Source: UBA2040 sp963977135
Lineage (GTDB): Bacteria; Bacteroidota; Bacteroidia; Flavobacteriales_D; Crocinitomicaceae
Reading direction: 5' to 3'
DNA: 64,000 bases
Assembly: GCA_963977135.1 (NCBI GenBank)
Contig: CAXBNN010000004.1
Location: forward strand, 186,001 to 250,000
Part shown: one piece after another, positions 24,362 to 32,947 of the stretch
Numbering within the stretch: position 1 is the stretch's first letter
How the letters are laid out: each line of letters starts with the position of its first letter
Translations under genes and position numbers: made by a program
The notes under the pieces: generated by a model
Database searches by the model: none
Told to the model about the DNA's origin: nothing
What the model saw: only the letters and a program-made list of their open reading frames with translations

Positions 24362-25237
24362 CTAGCCAGCGTTACGCTCTACGTAACGAATTATACTTTT
24401 CGCAATATCCTTTCCAGTAGCTCGTTCTATACCTTCTAATCCCGGAGAACTATTTACTTCAAGAATAAGTGGTCCACGCGAACTTTGAAGCATATCTACA
24501 CCAGCCACACCCAGTCCCATAGAACGAGCAGCTTTCAATGCAGCATTTTCTTCCTCGTCAGAAAGTTCGATAACATTAGCGGAACCACCGCGGTGAAGAT
24601 TACTTCTAAATTCACCTTCTTTTCCTTGACGTTTCATTGCTCCAACAACAACGCCGTCCACCACAAAGGCACGAATATCGGCACCTCCAGCTTCTTTAAT
24701 GAACTCCTGTATGATTACTCGGGCTTGAAGTCCATTAAACGCTTCAATAACTGATACTGCCGCATTTTCATTACTAGCCAAAACTACACCAAGACCTTGC
24801 GTTCCTTCCAAAAGTTTAATAACACATGGTGCACCACCAACTTCTTTCACAATACTAGATGTGTGTTTAGAGTAATTTGAAAAAACGGTTTTAGGCATAC
24901 CCAATCCAGCTCTGGAAAGAATTTGCAAGCTTCTCAATTTATCTCTAGAACGAACTAAGGCTTGTGATTCCACCGCCGAAAAAACGTGCATCATTTCAAA
25001 TTGACGAACCACCGCAGTTCCATAAAATGTAACAGAAGCACCAATTCTTGGGATAATTGCATCAATACCTTCCAAAACCTTATCATTGTAACGAATTACA
25101 GGTTTTTTCTTCTCAATTACGATGTCGCATTTTGCATGGTCAACAACGATCATTTCATGACCTTTTTTTTCACCTGCCTCGACTAATCGTGAAGTGGAAT
25201 AAAGTTTTGGATTCCTTGATAGGATGGCAATTTTCAT
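24362..25237 (-). CDS. rimK: RimK-family ATP-grasp alpha-L-glutamate ligase
   Basis: A 291-residue ATP-grasp ligase of the RimK clade. It starts M-K-I-A-I-L-S-R-N and carries 'I-P-R-I-G-A-S-V-T-F-Y-G', 'R-S-R-D-K-L-R-S-L-Q-I-L-S', the ATP lid 'L-E-G-T-Q-G-L-G-V', and the metal/ATP residues at 'L-E-V-N-S-S-P-G-L-E-G'. In E. coli RimK adds glutamates to ribosomal protein S6. Whether S6 is the target here is inference; the rimB-like protease partner found in other species is absent. A -7-like box is 24 bases upstream. Confidence 0.9.
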   Translation of the reverse strand: MKIAILSRNPKLYSTSRLVEAGEKKGHEMIVVDHAKCDIVIEKKKPVIRYNDKVLEGIDAIIPRIGASVTFYGTAVVRQFEMMHVFSAVESQALVRSRDKLRSLQILSRAGLGMPKTVFSNYSKHTSSIVKEVGGAPCVIKLLEGTQGLGVVLASNENAAVSVIEAFNGLQARVIIQEFIKEAGGADIRAFVVDGVVVGAMKRQGKEGEFRSNLHRGGSANVIELSDEEENAALKAARSMGLGVAGVDMLQSSRGPLILEVNSSPGLEGIERATGKDIAKSIIRYVERNAG

Positions 25238-25260
25238 TAATTCTATTTTTCTTACGGTAT

Positions 25261-25268
25261 CAAACGTA
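25261..25268 (-). promoter_or_regulatory. Candidate rimK -7 box
   Basis: Minus strand reads TACGTTTG (TAnnTTTG), 23 bases before the rimK ATG; a CTTTG element lies 14 bases further upstream, closer than usual. Confidence 0.4.
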
Positions 25269-25298
25269 AAAGTAATTCTTTACAAAGATTAAATACTA

Positions 25299-25601
25299 TT
25301 ATTTAGGAAAACCATTGAAAATGACTTCAGTCGTCCATGCTTCTGGTTTGTCACCAAACCAAGGTTTTATATTTGGCCATACTTCACCAAAGGTTTGAGA
25401 ATCTCTGTATTTGTTCAATTCCAATTCACTTTGCCACTGACTATAAGTGAAAATTACACATGGGTTTTTCACATCTTGCACCAATTGCATTCCTAAACAA
25501 CCAGGGAAAGAGTTTACTTTCAATTTAATAGTTTCGAAAAAAGATAGAAATTCGTCAACTCTTTCTTCTTGAAAGGTCAACTTTACAATGCGTGTAATCA
25601 T
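25299..25601 (-). CDS. Antibiotic biosynthesis monooxygenase (ABM)-fold protein
   Basis: A 100-residue dimeric alpha+beta barrel protein: M-I-T-R-I-V-K-L-T-F first strand, 'F-x-x-x-K-x-x-V-x-x-F-P-G-C' helix and turn, 'Q-W-Q-S-E-L-E-L-N-K-Y-R-D-S' helix. This fold includes quinone monooxygenases, heme-degrading enzymes and many of unknown role; the sequence does not decide between them. Its start lies immediately behind the stop of the SAM hydrolase gene (no gap), so they are one transcript. The C-terminal W/F-rich tail is common in Bacteroidota members. Confidence 0.75.
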   Translation of the reverse strand: MITRIVKLTFQEERVDEFLSFFETIKLKVNSFPGCLGMQLVQDVKNPCVIFTYSQWQSELELNKYRDSQTFGEVWPNIKPWFGDKPEAWTTEVIFNGFPK

Positions 25602-26459
25602 TTAAAATAATTCATGAAGCGTTTCCTTCGAACCGCGTGGTAGAAACTCTATACGAACTTGATCTCCTTTTTTCAGGCCAAAAAGCTTTTCTGCACCTCC
25701 GCCGCCAAGGTTGGCGCCGCGATTAATTGCAATTTCTAAAAGTCCATTTTCATTAAAAAGTCCAACTCTCTCTCCAGGTGGTACTTCATTGTATGAATTT
25801 GAAATAACATCAATGTAATAATCTTTCTTTCGGAAGAAAATAACGTAAGGATGGGATTTGCCAACTTGTTCAAACAACTTTTGCTCAATATTAGTAATTG
25901 CGTTGCCATATGAGTCAATGTAAACAATATGACCAAGTATTAAATTTTCTTCAACCTTAGGCAATGAGCGAAATGCTTTCTTGTATCCTTCTTGTGCTGA
26001 ACAAAATTCTTCAATATTTTTTCCATTTAAAATATCTATCGCTGCTGGTATCAGCATATTCTTCGATGGGAACTTAAAATACTTTGGATTAGAAAGTATA
26101 TCGTCTATTCTCCAAAAATTATCAGGAACTCTTTCTCCAAGAAAAGCGCCGTAAAAACCGTTGTCATTAGATATTATGAACTGTTTGTCAAGTTCCATCA
26201 CGCAAGGGAATGATCCTTCATGCCCTCCAAAATTTACAACAGGCTCACTATCTACAGCAACAACATGAACCGTTCCTTCTGGAAATTCTGCAAAACAGGA
26301 GTTTAGTACAAATGCAGCTTGAGCAGTGTCAAATGGTATAATGGTATGAGAAACATCCAATATTTGAACCTCAGAATCACGTTTCAAAATGTTAGCCTTC
26401 AAAGAAGCAACATAATGATCGTTCAGACCCATATCCGATGTTAGTGTCAATAATTTCAT
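25602..26459 (-). CDS. SAM hydrolase (DUF62 / SAM hydroxide adenosyltransferase)
   Basis: A 285-residue member of the DUF62 family that includes fluorinase, chlorinase and SAM hydroxide adenosyltransferases. The N terminus 'L-T-L-T-S-D-M-G-L-N-D-H-Y-V' carries the ribose-binding Asp, 'I-L-D-V-S-H' and 'H-V-V-A-V-D' follow, 'D-S-Y-G-N-A-I-T-N' starts the C-terminal domain, and 'R-G-A-N-L-G-G-G' is near the end. Without the halogenase-specific loop insertion, hydrolysis of SAM to adenosine and methionine is the expected reaction. It is the first gene of a two-gene operon with the ABM protein and has a -7-like box at 26512-26505. Confidence 0.88.
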   Translation of the reverse strand: MKLLTLTSDMGLNDHYVASLKANILKRDSEVQILDVSHTIIPFDTAQAAFVLNSCFAEFPEGTVHVVAVDSEPVVNFGGHEGSFPCVMELDKQFIISNDNGFYGAFLGERVPDNFWRIDDILSNPKYFKFPSKNMLIPAAIDILNGKNIEEFCSAQEGYKKAFRSLPKVEENLILGHIVYIDSYGNAITNIEQKLFEQVGKSHPYVIFFRKKDYYIDVISNSYNEVPPGERVGLFNENGLLEIAINRGANLGGGGAEKLFGLKKGDQVRIEFLPRGSKETLHELF

Positions 26460-26494
26460 TCAATCAGCCGAAGCAGTTTTTCTTGGAATATTCG

Positions 26495-26512
26495 TAATTT
26501 TGACCAAAAGTA
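26495..26512. promoter_or_regulatory. Opposed -7 boxes of phoH and the SAM hydrolase operon
   Basis: Plus strand TAATTTTG (26495-26502) and minus strand TACTTTTG (26512-26505), separated by two bases and facing each other. Each is at a reasonable distance from its gene (phoH at 26558, SAM hydrolase at 26459). Neither has an obvious -33 TTG. Confidence 0.4.
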
Positions 26513-26557
26513 AGTTTTTCGATAGTTTTATTGAATTGTTTCTGTAATAAAGTTCCA

Positions 26558-27562
26558 TTGGTAGAAAAGAAAGTAGAGATTAAAGGGGTGAACCCGGCTG
26601 AATTTTTTGGTGTTAACAACAACAAATTCAAACATATAAAGAGTTTTTTTCCTGATTTAAAAATTAGTTCGCGCGGAAATCATGTTTCCTTTTCGGGTGA
26701 CATTCAAATGGTTGATCTTTTTGAGGATAAATTGAAATTGATTGTTCAATATCTCAAAAAATTCAATTCTATTTCGGAAAATAATATTGATAATCTCATG
26801 GAAGAGGAAGGTAAAACAATTGTTTCAGACAATGATGGGAATGGCGTTATCGTTCATGGAAATGATGGAATAAAAGTTCGAGCGAGAACACTTAATCAGC
26901 AAAAACTGGTGAAAGCCGTGAATAAGCATGATATGGTTTTTGCCGTCGGTCCTGCTGGAACTGGAAAAACCTATACCGCAGTTGCATTGGCAGTTCGAGC
27001 ATTGAAAGAAAAGGAAGTTAAGAGGATTATTCTTACTCGACCAGCTGTTGAAGCAGGGGAGAATCTAGGTTTTTTACCCGGAGACATGAAAGAAAAACTC
27101 GATCCTTACATGATGCCGCTCTATGACGCTTTGCGTGATATGATACCTGCTGAAAGGCTAAAGGAAATGCTAGAATTTGGTGTTATTGAAATTGCGCCAT
27201 TGGCATTTATGCGTGGTCGAACCTTAGACAAGGCCTTTGTAATTTTAGACGAAGCGCAAAATGCTACAAAAATGCAGATGAAAATGTTCCTTACTCGTAT
27301 GGGAATGACAGCAAAATTCATTGTTACGGGCGATATGTCTCAAATTGATTTACCACGCAGTCATCAATCTGGATTGGGGTTTGCAATTGATATTTTAAAA
27401 GATACAGAAGGCCTAGAAATAATCCGTCTAAACCAAAACGACGTGATTCGCCATCCTTTGGTGAAGAAAATAATAGATGCTTTTGACAAAGCAGACGAAA
27501 AAGAAAAACAAGAACGATTCAATAAAAAAGAAAATGATGAAAGAAGCCCTCGTAAAAAGTGA
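26558..27562 (+). CDS. PhoH-family ATPase (PhoH-like)
   Basis: A 334-residue P-loop ATPase. An N-terminal small domain (about 1-95) is followed by the PhoH helicase-like core: Walker A G-P-A-G-T-G-K-T (about 130), R-P-A-V-E-A-G-E-N-L-G-F-L-P-G, Walker B V-I-L-D-E-A-Q-N, and T-G-D-M-S-Q-I-D-L-P. PhoH-like proteins are linked to RNA metabolism (often next to ybeY), but their exact action is unclear. The chosen start is a TTG giving M-V-E-K-K-V-E-I-K-G, which fits the family N terminus; a TTG at 26531 is possible, and no ATG is available. Its lysine-rich tail overlaps the start of purC by 29 bases. Confidence 0.88.
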   Translation: MVEKKVEIKGVNPAEFFGVNNNKFKHIKSFFPDLKISSRGNHVSFSGDIQMVDLFEDKLKLIVQYLKKFNSISENNIDNLMEEEGKTIVSDNDGNGVIVHGNDGIKVRARTLNQQKLVKAVNKHDMVFAVGPAGTGKTYTAVALAVRALKEKEVKRIILTRPAVEAGENLGFLPGDMKEKLDPYMMPLYDALRDMIPAERLKEMLEFGVIEIAPLAFMRGRTLDKAFVILDEAQNATKMQMKMFLTRMGMTAKFIVTGDMSQIDLPRSHQSGLGFAIDILKDTEGLEIIRLNQNDVIRHPLVKKIIDAFDKADEKEKQERFNKKENDERSPRKK

Positions 27563-28484
27563 TTTTACATTTCCAGGTCAAATTAATGTTTACAAAGGAA
27601 AAGTTAGAGATGTTTATACCTTAGATAATGGCTTAGTGATAATGATCGCCTCCGATAGGATTTCTGCTTTCGACCATATTTTGCCAAAAGGCATTCCTCA
27701 TAAGGGACAAGTATTAAACCAAGTTGCCACTCATTTCTTAAACGCAACAAAAGACATCGTTCCTAACTGGTTATTGGCAACGCCTGACCCAAGTGTTGCG
27801 ATAGGTTATGCTTGCGCGCCCATGAGGGTTGAAATGGTTATTAGAGGTTATTTGGCTGGTCATTCAGCACGAGAATACAGCCTAGGTAAAAGAGAACTCT
27901 GTGGTGTGGTCTTACCTGATGGAATGAAGGAGAATGATCGTTTTCCTGAACCAATCATCACGCCGGCAACAAAAGCAGACGAAGGACATGATGAAGATAT
28001 TTCTCGAGAAGATATTATTCGACAAGGAATTATTCCAAAAGAAATCTATGCTCAATTGGAAAAATACACACGTGCCCTTTTTCAACGAGGAACAGAAATG
28101 GCTGCAAAACAAGGACTTATTCTTGTTGATACAAAGTATGAATTTGGGATTCATGAAGGCCAGGTAATGTTGATTGATGAAATTCATACCCCAGATTCAA
28201 GCCGTTACTTTTATGCCGAAGGTTACGAAGAACGTCAAGCGAATGGTGAGGTTCAGAAACAATTATCGAAAGAATTTGTTAGACAATGGTTGATTGAGAA
28301 TAACTTTCAAGGATTGGAAGGACAAACAATGACGGTTATGCCTGACGATTTTGTGCAAACGGTTTCTGAGCGATACATCGAGTTGTACGAAAAGATCATT
28401 GGAGAGAAATTTCAAAAAGCGGATACCGAAAATATCGAAGAGAGAATTGAAAAGAATATTTTAAACTATTTAGCAGAACTGTAA
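27534..28484 (+). CDS. purC: Phosphoribosylaminoimidazole-succinocarboxamide synthase
   Basis: A 316-residue SAICAR synthase, which joins CAIR and aspartate with ATP in purine synthesis. Visible motifs: Y-K-G-K-V-R-D-V-Y-T at the N terminus, S-D-R-I-S-A-F-D-H, V-R-G-Y-L-A-G-H-S, 'P-A-T-K-A-D-E-G-H-D', 'D-T-K-Y-E-F-G' and 'I-D-E-I-H-T-P-D-S-S-R-Y'. The length suits the longer, eukaryote-like class used by Bacteroidota. The start is one of two adjacent ATGs (27534, 27537) inside the phoH tail; a longer frame from 27477 only adds a translation of phoH's lysine codons and is rejected. Expression is likely coupled to phoH. Confidence 0.95.
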   Translation: MMKEALVKSDFTFPGQINVYKGKVRDVYTLDNGLVIMIASDRISAFDHILPKGIPHKGQVLNQVATHFLNATKDIVPNWLLATPDPSVAIGYACAPMRVEMVIRGYLAGHSAREYSLGKRELCGVVLPDGMKENDRFPEPIITPATKADEGHDEDISREDIIRQGIIPKEIYAQLEKYTRALFQRGTEMAAKQGLILVDTKYEFGIHEGQVMLIDEIHTPDSSRYFYAEGYEERQANGEVQKQLSKEFVRQWLIENNFQGLEGQTMTVMPDDFVQTVSERYIELYEKIIGEKFQKADTENIEERIEKNILNYLAEL

Positions 28485-28516
28485 ACATTTCATCGTTTTT
28501 TAACCTTTTTGGCAGG

Positions 28517-28544
28517 TTGATTCCTTTTAGAAACAGTATTTTTG
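28517..28544 (+). promoter_or_regulatory. Promoter of the cytochrome c maturation operon
   Basis: TTG (28517-28519), 17 bases, TATTTTTG (28537-28544), a full -33/-7 match. The next gene starts 20 bases downstream at 28565. Confidence 0.6.
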
Positions 28545-28564
28545 CAGGCAAAAGAAGATTGAAT

Positions 28565-31500
28565 ATGGATAAGTTATTAGGTCAGTTTTTCTCTATGCGA
28601 ATGATGGCGCTTGGAATGTTCATTTTCCTTTTTGCCATTGGCGCAGCAACTTTTATCGAATCAGCATACGATGTGCAAACCGCAAAGCTATTTATTTACA
28701 ACGCAACTTGGTTTGAAATACTTTTAGTGTACCTGTCTATAAATCTGATTTCTAATATCTTTCGTTATAATTTATTCCGGAAAGAAAAGATTGCTACACT
28801 AACATTCCACGTTTCGTTTCTAGTCATACTTGTCGGAGCAGCAATTACACGTTTTGTTTCCTACGAAGGTTTAATGTTAATTCGTGAAGGCAGTAGCTCT
28901 GACTTTATCTACTCATCCGACCCATACGTATGGATGAAAATAAACGACGGCAAACTTCAATATGTTTACAAGGAAAAAAGTTACCAATCTCCGCAATATC
29001 ACAATAAATTCAATATTGATGTAGAATTCCCAAATCATAAAACACCAGTTGAAATAGCTTTCGTCGACTTCAAAAAGAAAATGATTGATTCATTGGTTAT
29101 AAATGATTCTATCTCTGAGAGTGTTTTGGATATTGTTACAGATGGCATGAGTTCCAATTATCTTGGTAAAAATGGATTCATCATGCTAGGCGACATTGCT
29201 ATGTCGTTCGATAAGAAGGATGCAATGCCTGGAATTGAAGTAATAGAAAAGAACAAAAAATATTATTTCAAGTCTGTTTTAGATGTTGCCTACTTACCTA
29301 TGACAAAAATGCGCGAGGCTCGTCAAAATGGATTTGAGGTAAGTGATAGTGCTTTTACAGTTGTCCCAGCAAACACTTTAAAGCTATTGGAATCCGCGAC
29401 TTTATACAAAGTACAGGGCGAACAATTTGTTTTCAAAGGAATCATCAAGAATGCAAAAAAAATGTTGATGCCTTCTGGCAGAAAGGATGTTGGCTCAGAT
29501 TATCTTACTGTAAAGGTGACAGATGGCAACCAAAGTAAGATTGTAAATTTGGAAGGTGGCATGGGACAAATTCCTACACCAGAAATCTTTGCTTTAAATG
29601 GATTGACCTATGAGTTGGAATACGGTTCCACAAAAATACAATTGCCATTTTCTATTGCCTGTCGAGATTTTCAATTGGATAGATATCCCGGTTCAGACGC
29701 AGCGAGTTCATTCGCAAGTGAAGTAACAGTGCTTGATCCTAAAAACAACGTTAAGAAAGACCATAGAATATTCATGAACAATGTAATAGATTATGGTGGA
29801 TTCCGATTCTTTCAGTCCGCATATGATCCTGATGAAAAAGGAACACGATTGAGCGTAAATCACGATTCTCTGGGTACTAACGTAACTTACATAGGGTATT
29901 TATTGATGGCGCTAGGAATGATCATGTCCTTATTTGTGAAAACTGGTCGTTTTGCTGAGGTTCGTGATAAAATAGCTAAAATTAGAGCAAGGAAAGAAGC
30001 ATTAATCCTTTTTGCCATGCTTTCATTTGGAGCAATGGCACAAGATGGACATGTGCACAACGACTCTATTCCGCATGAGCACGAATCGACGGTTCAAGAA
30101 GAGCCGAAAACGCAAATAAAACAAGCTCCTGTTCCTGCTCAATATATCACAGAAGAACATTCTGAGTTACTTTCCTCACTAGCTGTTCAAGATTTCAGAG
30201 GTCGAATCATTCCTTTCCATACACTGTGTGATCAACTCCTAAGAAAGCTTTCAAGAAAAAATACTTTTGAAGGAAATGATGCGGTGACAACGATTCTTTC
30301 GATGCATATGTATCCAGAGCATTGGATGAGTCAAAATATAATATATGTTCCAACCAACTTACTTGAACCGCTTGGTATTAAAGATAATTATGCTAACTAT
30401 CTAGATTTAAGTGATGGTGAAGGTGGGTTTAAATTAATGAAAGAATACAACATCGCCTTTCAAAAACTAGAATCAAAGCGCAACGAATTTGATAAAAAAC
30501 TGATTAAGGTTGTTGAAAAATTTCAAATCATGAATCAAATTTTCATGTGGGCGTATATGAAAATTGTTCCAATGAAGTCTGATCCCAATAACACGTGGTT
30601 TGTACCGTTAAGTAAAGAGTTACAAGGTAGCGCGGAAGAATTATCGATGGGTGCTTTAAAATACTTTTCTTCGGTAGATAAAGCTGCAAAAAGTGGTAAT
30701 TGGACTGTAGCAAATAATTTGATTATCAATTACAAGAAAAAACAACGCTCTGAAGGTTCAAAGGTAATTCCTTCCATAAGTAATTTTCAAACAGAGGTTT
30801 CATACAACAAGATGAATATCTTCAAGAATACGTCATATTTATACCTCATGTCTGGATTGATTCTCTTGGTTGTGTTTCTAATGAAAATCTTCAAAAATCC
30901 AAAAGGATTATTAGAGAAACGATTCAATTTAACAAACAGGATAATTCGTTATGTCTTATTTGCGGTAGCTATTTATCATGCATCTGGATTAGGAATGCGC
31001 TGGTATATTACAGGACACGCTCCTTGGAGTAATGGTTATGAAGCAGTAGTTTTCATTGCTCTAGTAACAATGATTGCCGGTTTCCTTTTCTCGCGAAAAA
31101 ATGCAGCAATTCTTGCCGGAACAGCCGTTTTAGCTTTCTTAATGATTTTCGTAACAGAAATGAATTTGATGGATCCAGAGATTACTCCTCTGCAACCTGT
31201 TTTAAAATCTTATTGGTTGATGATTCACGTGGCAATTATTACTGGTAGTTATGGTTTCTTGGGACTTGGAGCAATTTTATCTTTAATGAATCTTTTCTTG
31301 TATATTTTTAGAAATAAAGAAAACGGAACTCGAATTACTTTGAACATCAATGAACTAACTTATGTCGCAGAAATGACAATTACCGTTGGGTTGTTTATGT
31401 TAACAATAGGAACATTTCTAGGTGGAATTTGGGCCAATGAATCCTGGGGTAGGTATTGGGGCTGGGATCCAAAAGAAACTTGGGCGCTTGTTTCTGTTTT

Positions 31501-31762
31501 AGTATATTCGATCATATTACACTTCCGTTTTATTCCTGGAATGGACGGTAAATTCACTTTTAGTGTTGCTGGTTTATGGGGTTATTCTGCAATTCTCTTT
31601 ACATTTTTCGGAGTTAACTTTTATTTGGTTGGTTTGCATTCCTATGCGCAAGGAGAAGGTTTGGGTAAAATTCCAATGGGTCTGGTTGCAACTGTTATCA
31701 TTTTTATTGCGTTTACAGTTTATGCAGGTATTCGAAACAAATCGTATAAAAAATTAAAATAA
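28565..31762 (+). CDS. ccsBA: Fused cytochrome c biogenesis protein CcsBA (ResB + CcsA/ResC)
   Basis: A 1065-residue membrane protein of system II cytochrome c maturation, which carries heme across the membrane and attaches it to apocytochrome CXXCH motifs. The N-terminal ResB/CcsB part has membrane helices at about 15-40, 50-70 and 80-100, a long periplasmic domain and a helix near 445-465. Around residue 490 is a signal-peptide-like segment ending A-M-A-Q and a His-rich stretch (G-H-V-H-N-D-S-I-P-H-E-H-E). The C-terminal CcsA part has about eight helices and the tryptophan-rich heme-handling motif W-G-R-Y-W-G-W-D-P-K-E-T-W. The ATG at 28565 fits the promoter; a TTG at 28517 is part of the -33 box. 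gpx starts at the base after its stop. Confidence 0.9.
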   Translation: MDKLLGQFFSMRMMALGMFIFLFAIGAATFIESAYDVQTAKLFIYNATWFEILLVYLSINLISNIFRYNLFRKEKIATLTFHVSFLVILVGAAITRFVSYEGLMLIREGSSSDFIYSSDPYVWMKINDGKLQYVYKEKSYQSPQYHNKFNIDVEFPNHKTPVEIAFVDFKKKMIDSLVINDSISESVLDIVTDGMSSNYLGKNGFIMLGDIAMSFDKKDAMPGIEVIEKNKKYYFKSVLDVAYLPMTKMREARQNGFEVSDSAFTVVPANTLKLLESATLYKVQGEQFVFKGIIKNAKKMLMPSGRKDVGSDYLTVKVTDGNQSKIVNLEGGMGQIPTPEIFALNGLTYELEYGSTKIQLPFSIACRDFQLDRYPGSDAASSFASEVTVLDPKNNVKKDHRIFMNNVIDYGGFRFFQSAYDPDEKGTRLSVNHDSLGTNVTYIGYLLMALGMIMSLFVKTGRFAEVRDKIAKIRARKEALILFAMLSFGAMAQDGHVHNDSIPHEHESTVQEEPKTQIKQAPVPAQYITEEHSELLSSLAVQDFRGRIIPFHTLCDQLLRKLSRKNTFEGNDAVTTILSMHMYPEHWMSQNIIYVPTNLLEPLGIKDNYANYLDLSDGEGGFKLMKEYNIAFQKLESKRNEFDKKLIKVVEKFQIMNQIFMWAYMKIVPMKSDPNNTWFVPLSKELQGSAEELSMGALKYFSSVDKAAKSGNWTVANNLIINYKKKQRSEGSKVIPSISNFQTEVSYNKMNIFKNTSYLYLMSGLILLVVFLMKIFKNPKGLLEKRFNLTNRIIRYVLFAVAIYHASGLGMRWYITGHAPWSNGYEAVVFIALVTMIAGFLFSRKNAAILAGTAVLAFLMIFVTEMNLMDPEITPLQPVLKSYWLMIHVAIITGSYGFLGLGAILSLMNLFLYIFRNKENGTRITLNINELTYVAEMTITVGLFMLTIGTFLGGIWANESWGRYWGWDPKETWALVSVLVYSIILHFRFIPGMDGKFTFSVAGLWGYSAILFTFFGVNFYLVGLHSYAQGEGLGKIPMGLVATVIIFIAFTVYAGIRNKSYKKLK

Positions 31763-32224
31763 ATGGTATTATACGATTTTCATATCGAAGATATTTCTGG
31801 GAATCCATTTGATTTGGAATCTTTATCGGGCAAAAAAGTATTGCTCATAAATACTGCTAGCGAATGCGGTTTTACCAAACAATACCCGCAGCTGCAAGAT
31901 TTGTATGAGCATACTGATAGAAGTAAATTTGAAATTATAGGATTTCCTTCAAACGATTTTGGAAGTCAAGAACCAGGTACGAATGAAGAAATAGCCCAAT
32001 TTTGCACAGCGAATTTTGGAGTTAAATTCCCTATGATGTCGAAAATATCCGTTAAAGGAAATTCTGTACATCCTATTTTTTCTTGGCTAAAAAGTGAAAC
32101 AGGCGAAGAGCCTAAATGGAATTTCCATAAATATTTGATCGATAGAAACGGGAATGTTTTGCGTTCTTTGGAAGCTGCAGTTGAACCTACAGATTCCGAA
32201 ATTCTTGATTGGATTAATCAATAG
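31763..32224 (+). CDS. Glutathione peroxidase-family thiol peroxidase (cytosolic)
   Basis: A 153-residue peroxidase without signal peptide, reducing peroxides with thiol donors, most likely thioredoxin or bacillithiol in this phylum. The peroxidatic Cys is C35 in N-T-A-S-E-C-G-F-T, followed by the conserved G-F-P-S-N-D-F-G-x-Q-E-P. A second Cys in F-C-T-A-N-F fits the resolving Cys of thioredoxin-dependent members; W-N-F-H-K-Y holds the catalytic Trp and Asn. It begins on the base after the ccsBA stop, and bshB1 follows after six bases. A secreted paralogue is at 42144. Confidence 0.92.
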   Translation: MVLYDFHIEDISGNPFDLESLSGKKVLLINTASECGFTKQYPQLQDLYEHTDRSKFEIIGFPSNDFGSQEPGTNEEIAQFCTANFGVKFPMMSKISVKGNSVHPIFSWLKSETGEEPKWNFHKYLIDRNGNVLRSLEAAVEPTDSEILDWINQ

Positions 32225-32230
32225 AAAATT

Positions 32231-32947
32231 ATGAAATTAGATATATTAGCTTTTGCCGCACACCCTGATGACATTGAACTTTCTGCGAGCGGAACAATCA
32301 TGAAGCATATTGCGGCTGGAGCGAAAGTGGGTATAGTTGATTTGACCCAAGGAGACTTAGGCTCGAGAGGCACTATAGAAACTCGATATGCAGAAGCGGA
32401 AAAGTCTGATGAAATAATGGGCACCTCTATTCGTGTAAATTTAAAAATGGCCGATGGTTTCTTCGAAATTAATGAAAAGAATAAACGATTAATCGTTGAA
32501 CAAATTAGACGTTTCAAACCTGAAATAGTGATTGCAAACGCTTTATCCGATAGACATCCAGATCATGGCAGAGGATCACAATTGGTGTCAGAAGCTTGTT
32601 TTTTATCCGGACTACTGAAAGTAGAAACTTCTTGGGATGGAATAAATCAAGAAAAACATCGCCCGAATGCCGTTTATCATTATATCCAAGATAGATTGAT
32701 CAAACCAGATTTTGTGGTGGATGTAAGTGACTTCGTTGACAGAAAAATTGAAGCGATTCAAGCATATTCTACTCAGTTTTATAATCCAGAGTCAACAGAA
32801 CCAGATACTCCAATTTCAGGAGAAGATTTTATCGAATTCTTGAAAAGTAGAATGCGATGTTTTGGGCGAGATATCTCTACGGAATATGCCGAAGGATTTA
32901 ACGTTGAGAGAACTTTAGGTGTAAAAAGTTTATTTGACTTAGATTAA
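32231..32947 (+). CDS. bshB1: Bacillithiol biosynthesis deacetylase BshB1
   Basis: A 238-residue LmbE-family zinc deacetylase that removes the acetyl group from GlcNAc-malate in bacillithiol synthesis. It starts with 'L-D-I-L-A-F-A-A-H-P-D-D-I-E-L', carrying the zinc and catalytic residues of A-H-P-D-D, and has 'D-L-T-Q-G-D-L-G-S-R-G', 'R-H-P-D-H-G-R' and Y-S-T-Q-F-Y, all typical of BshB1 rather than other LmbE proteins. bshA and bshC are not in the window. It is six bases behind gpx, so the thiol-making and thiol-using genes are co-transcribed. Its end overlaps the convergent glycosyltransferase by 9 bases. Confidence 0.93.
   Translation: MKLDILAFAAHPDDIELSASGTIMKHIAAGAKVGIVDLTQGDLGSRGTIETRYAEAEKSDEIMGTSIRVNLKMADGFFEINEKNKRLIVEQIRRFKPEIVIANALSDRHPDHGRGSQLVSEACFLSGLLKVETSWDGINQEKHRPNAVYHYIQDRLIKPDFVVDVSDFVDRKIEAIQAYSTQFYNPESTEPDTPISGEDFIEFLKSRMRCFGRDISTEYAEGFNVERTLGVKSLFDLD

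Noticed and set aside
27477..27533. Extended N terminus of PurC
   Set aside because: The added 19 residues are only an out-of-frame reading of the lysine codons of phoH and do not resemble any PurC.
31763..32224. Selenocysteine-containing glutathione peroxidase
   Set aside because: The active-site codon is a normal Cys codon in both paralogues and no in-frame TGA occurs.
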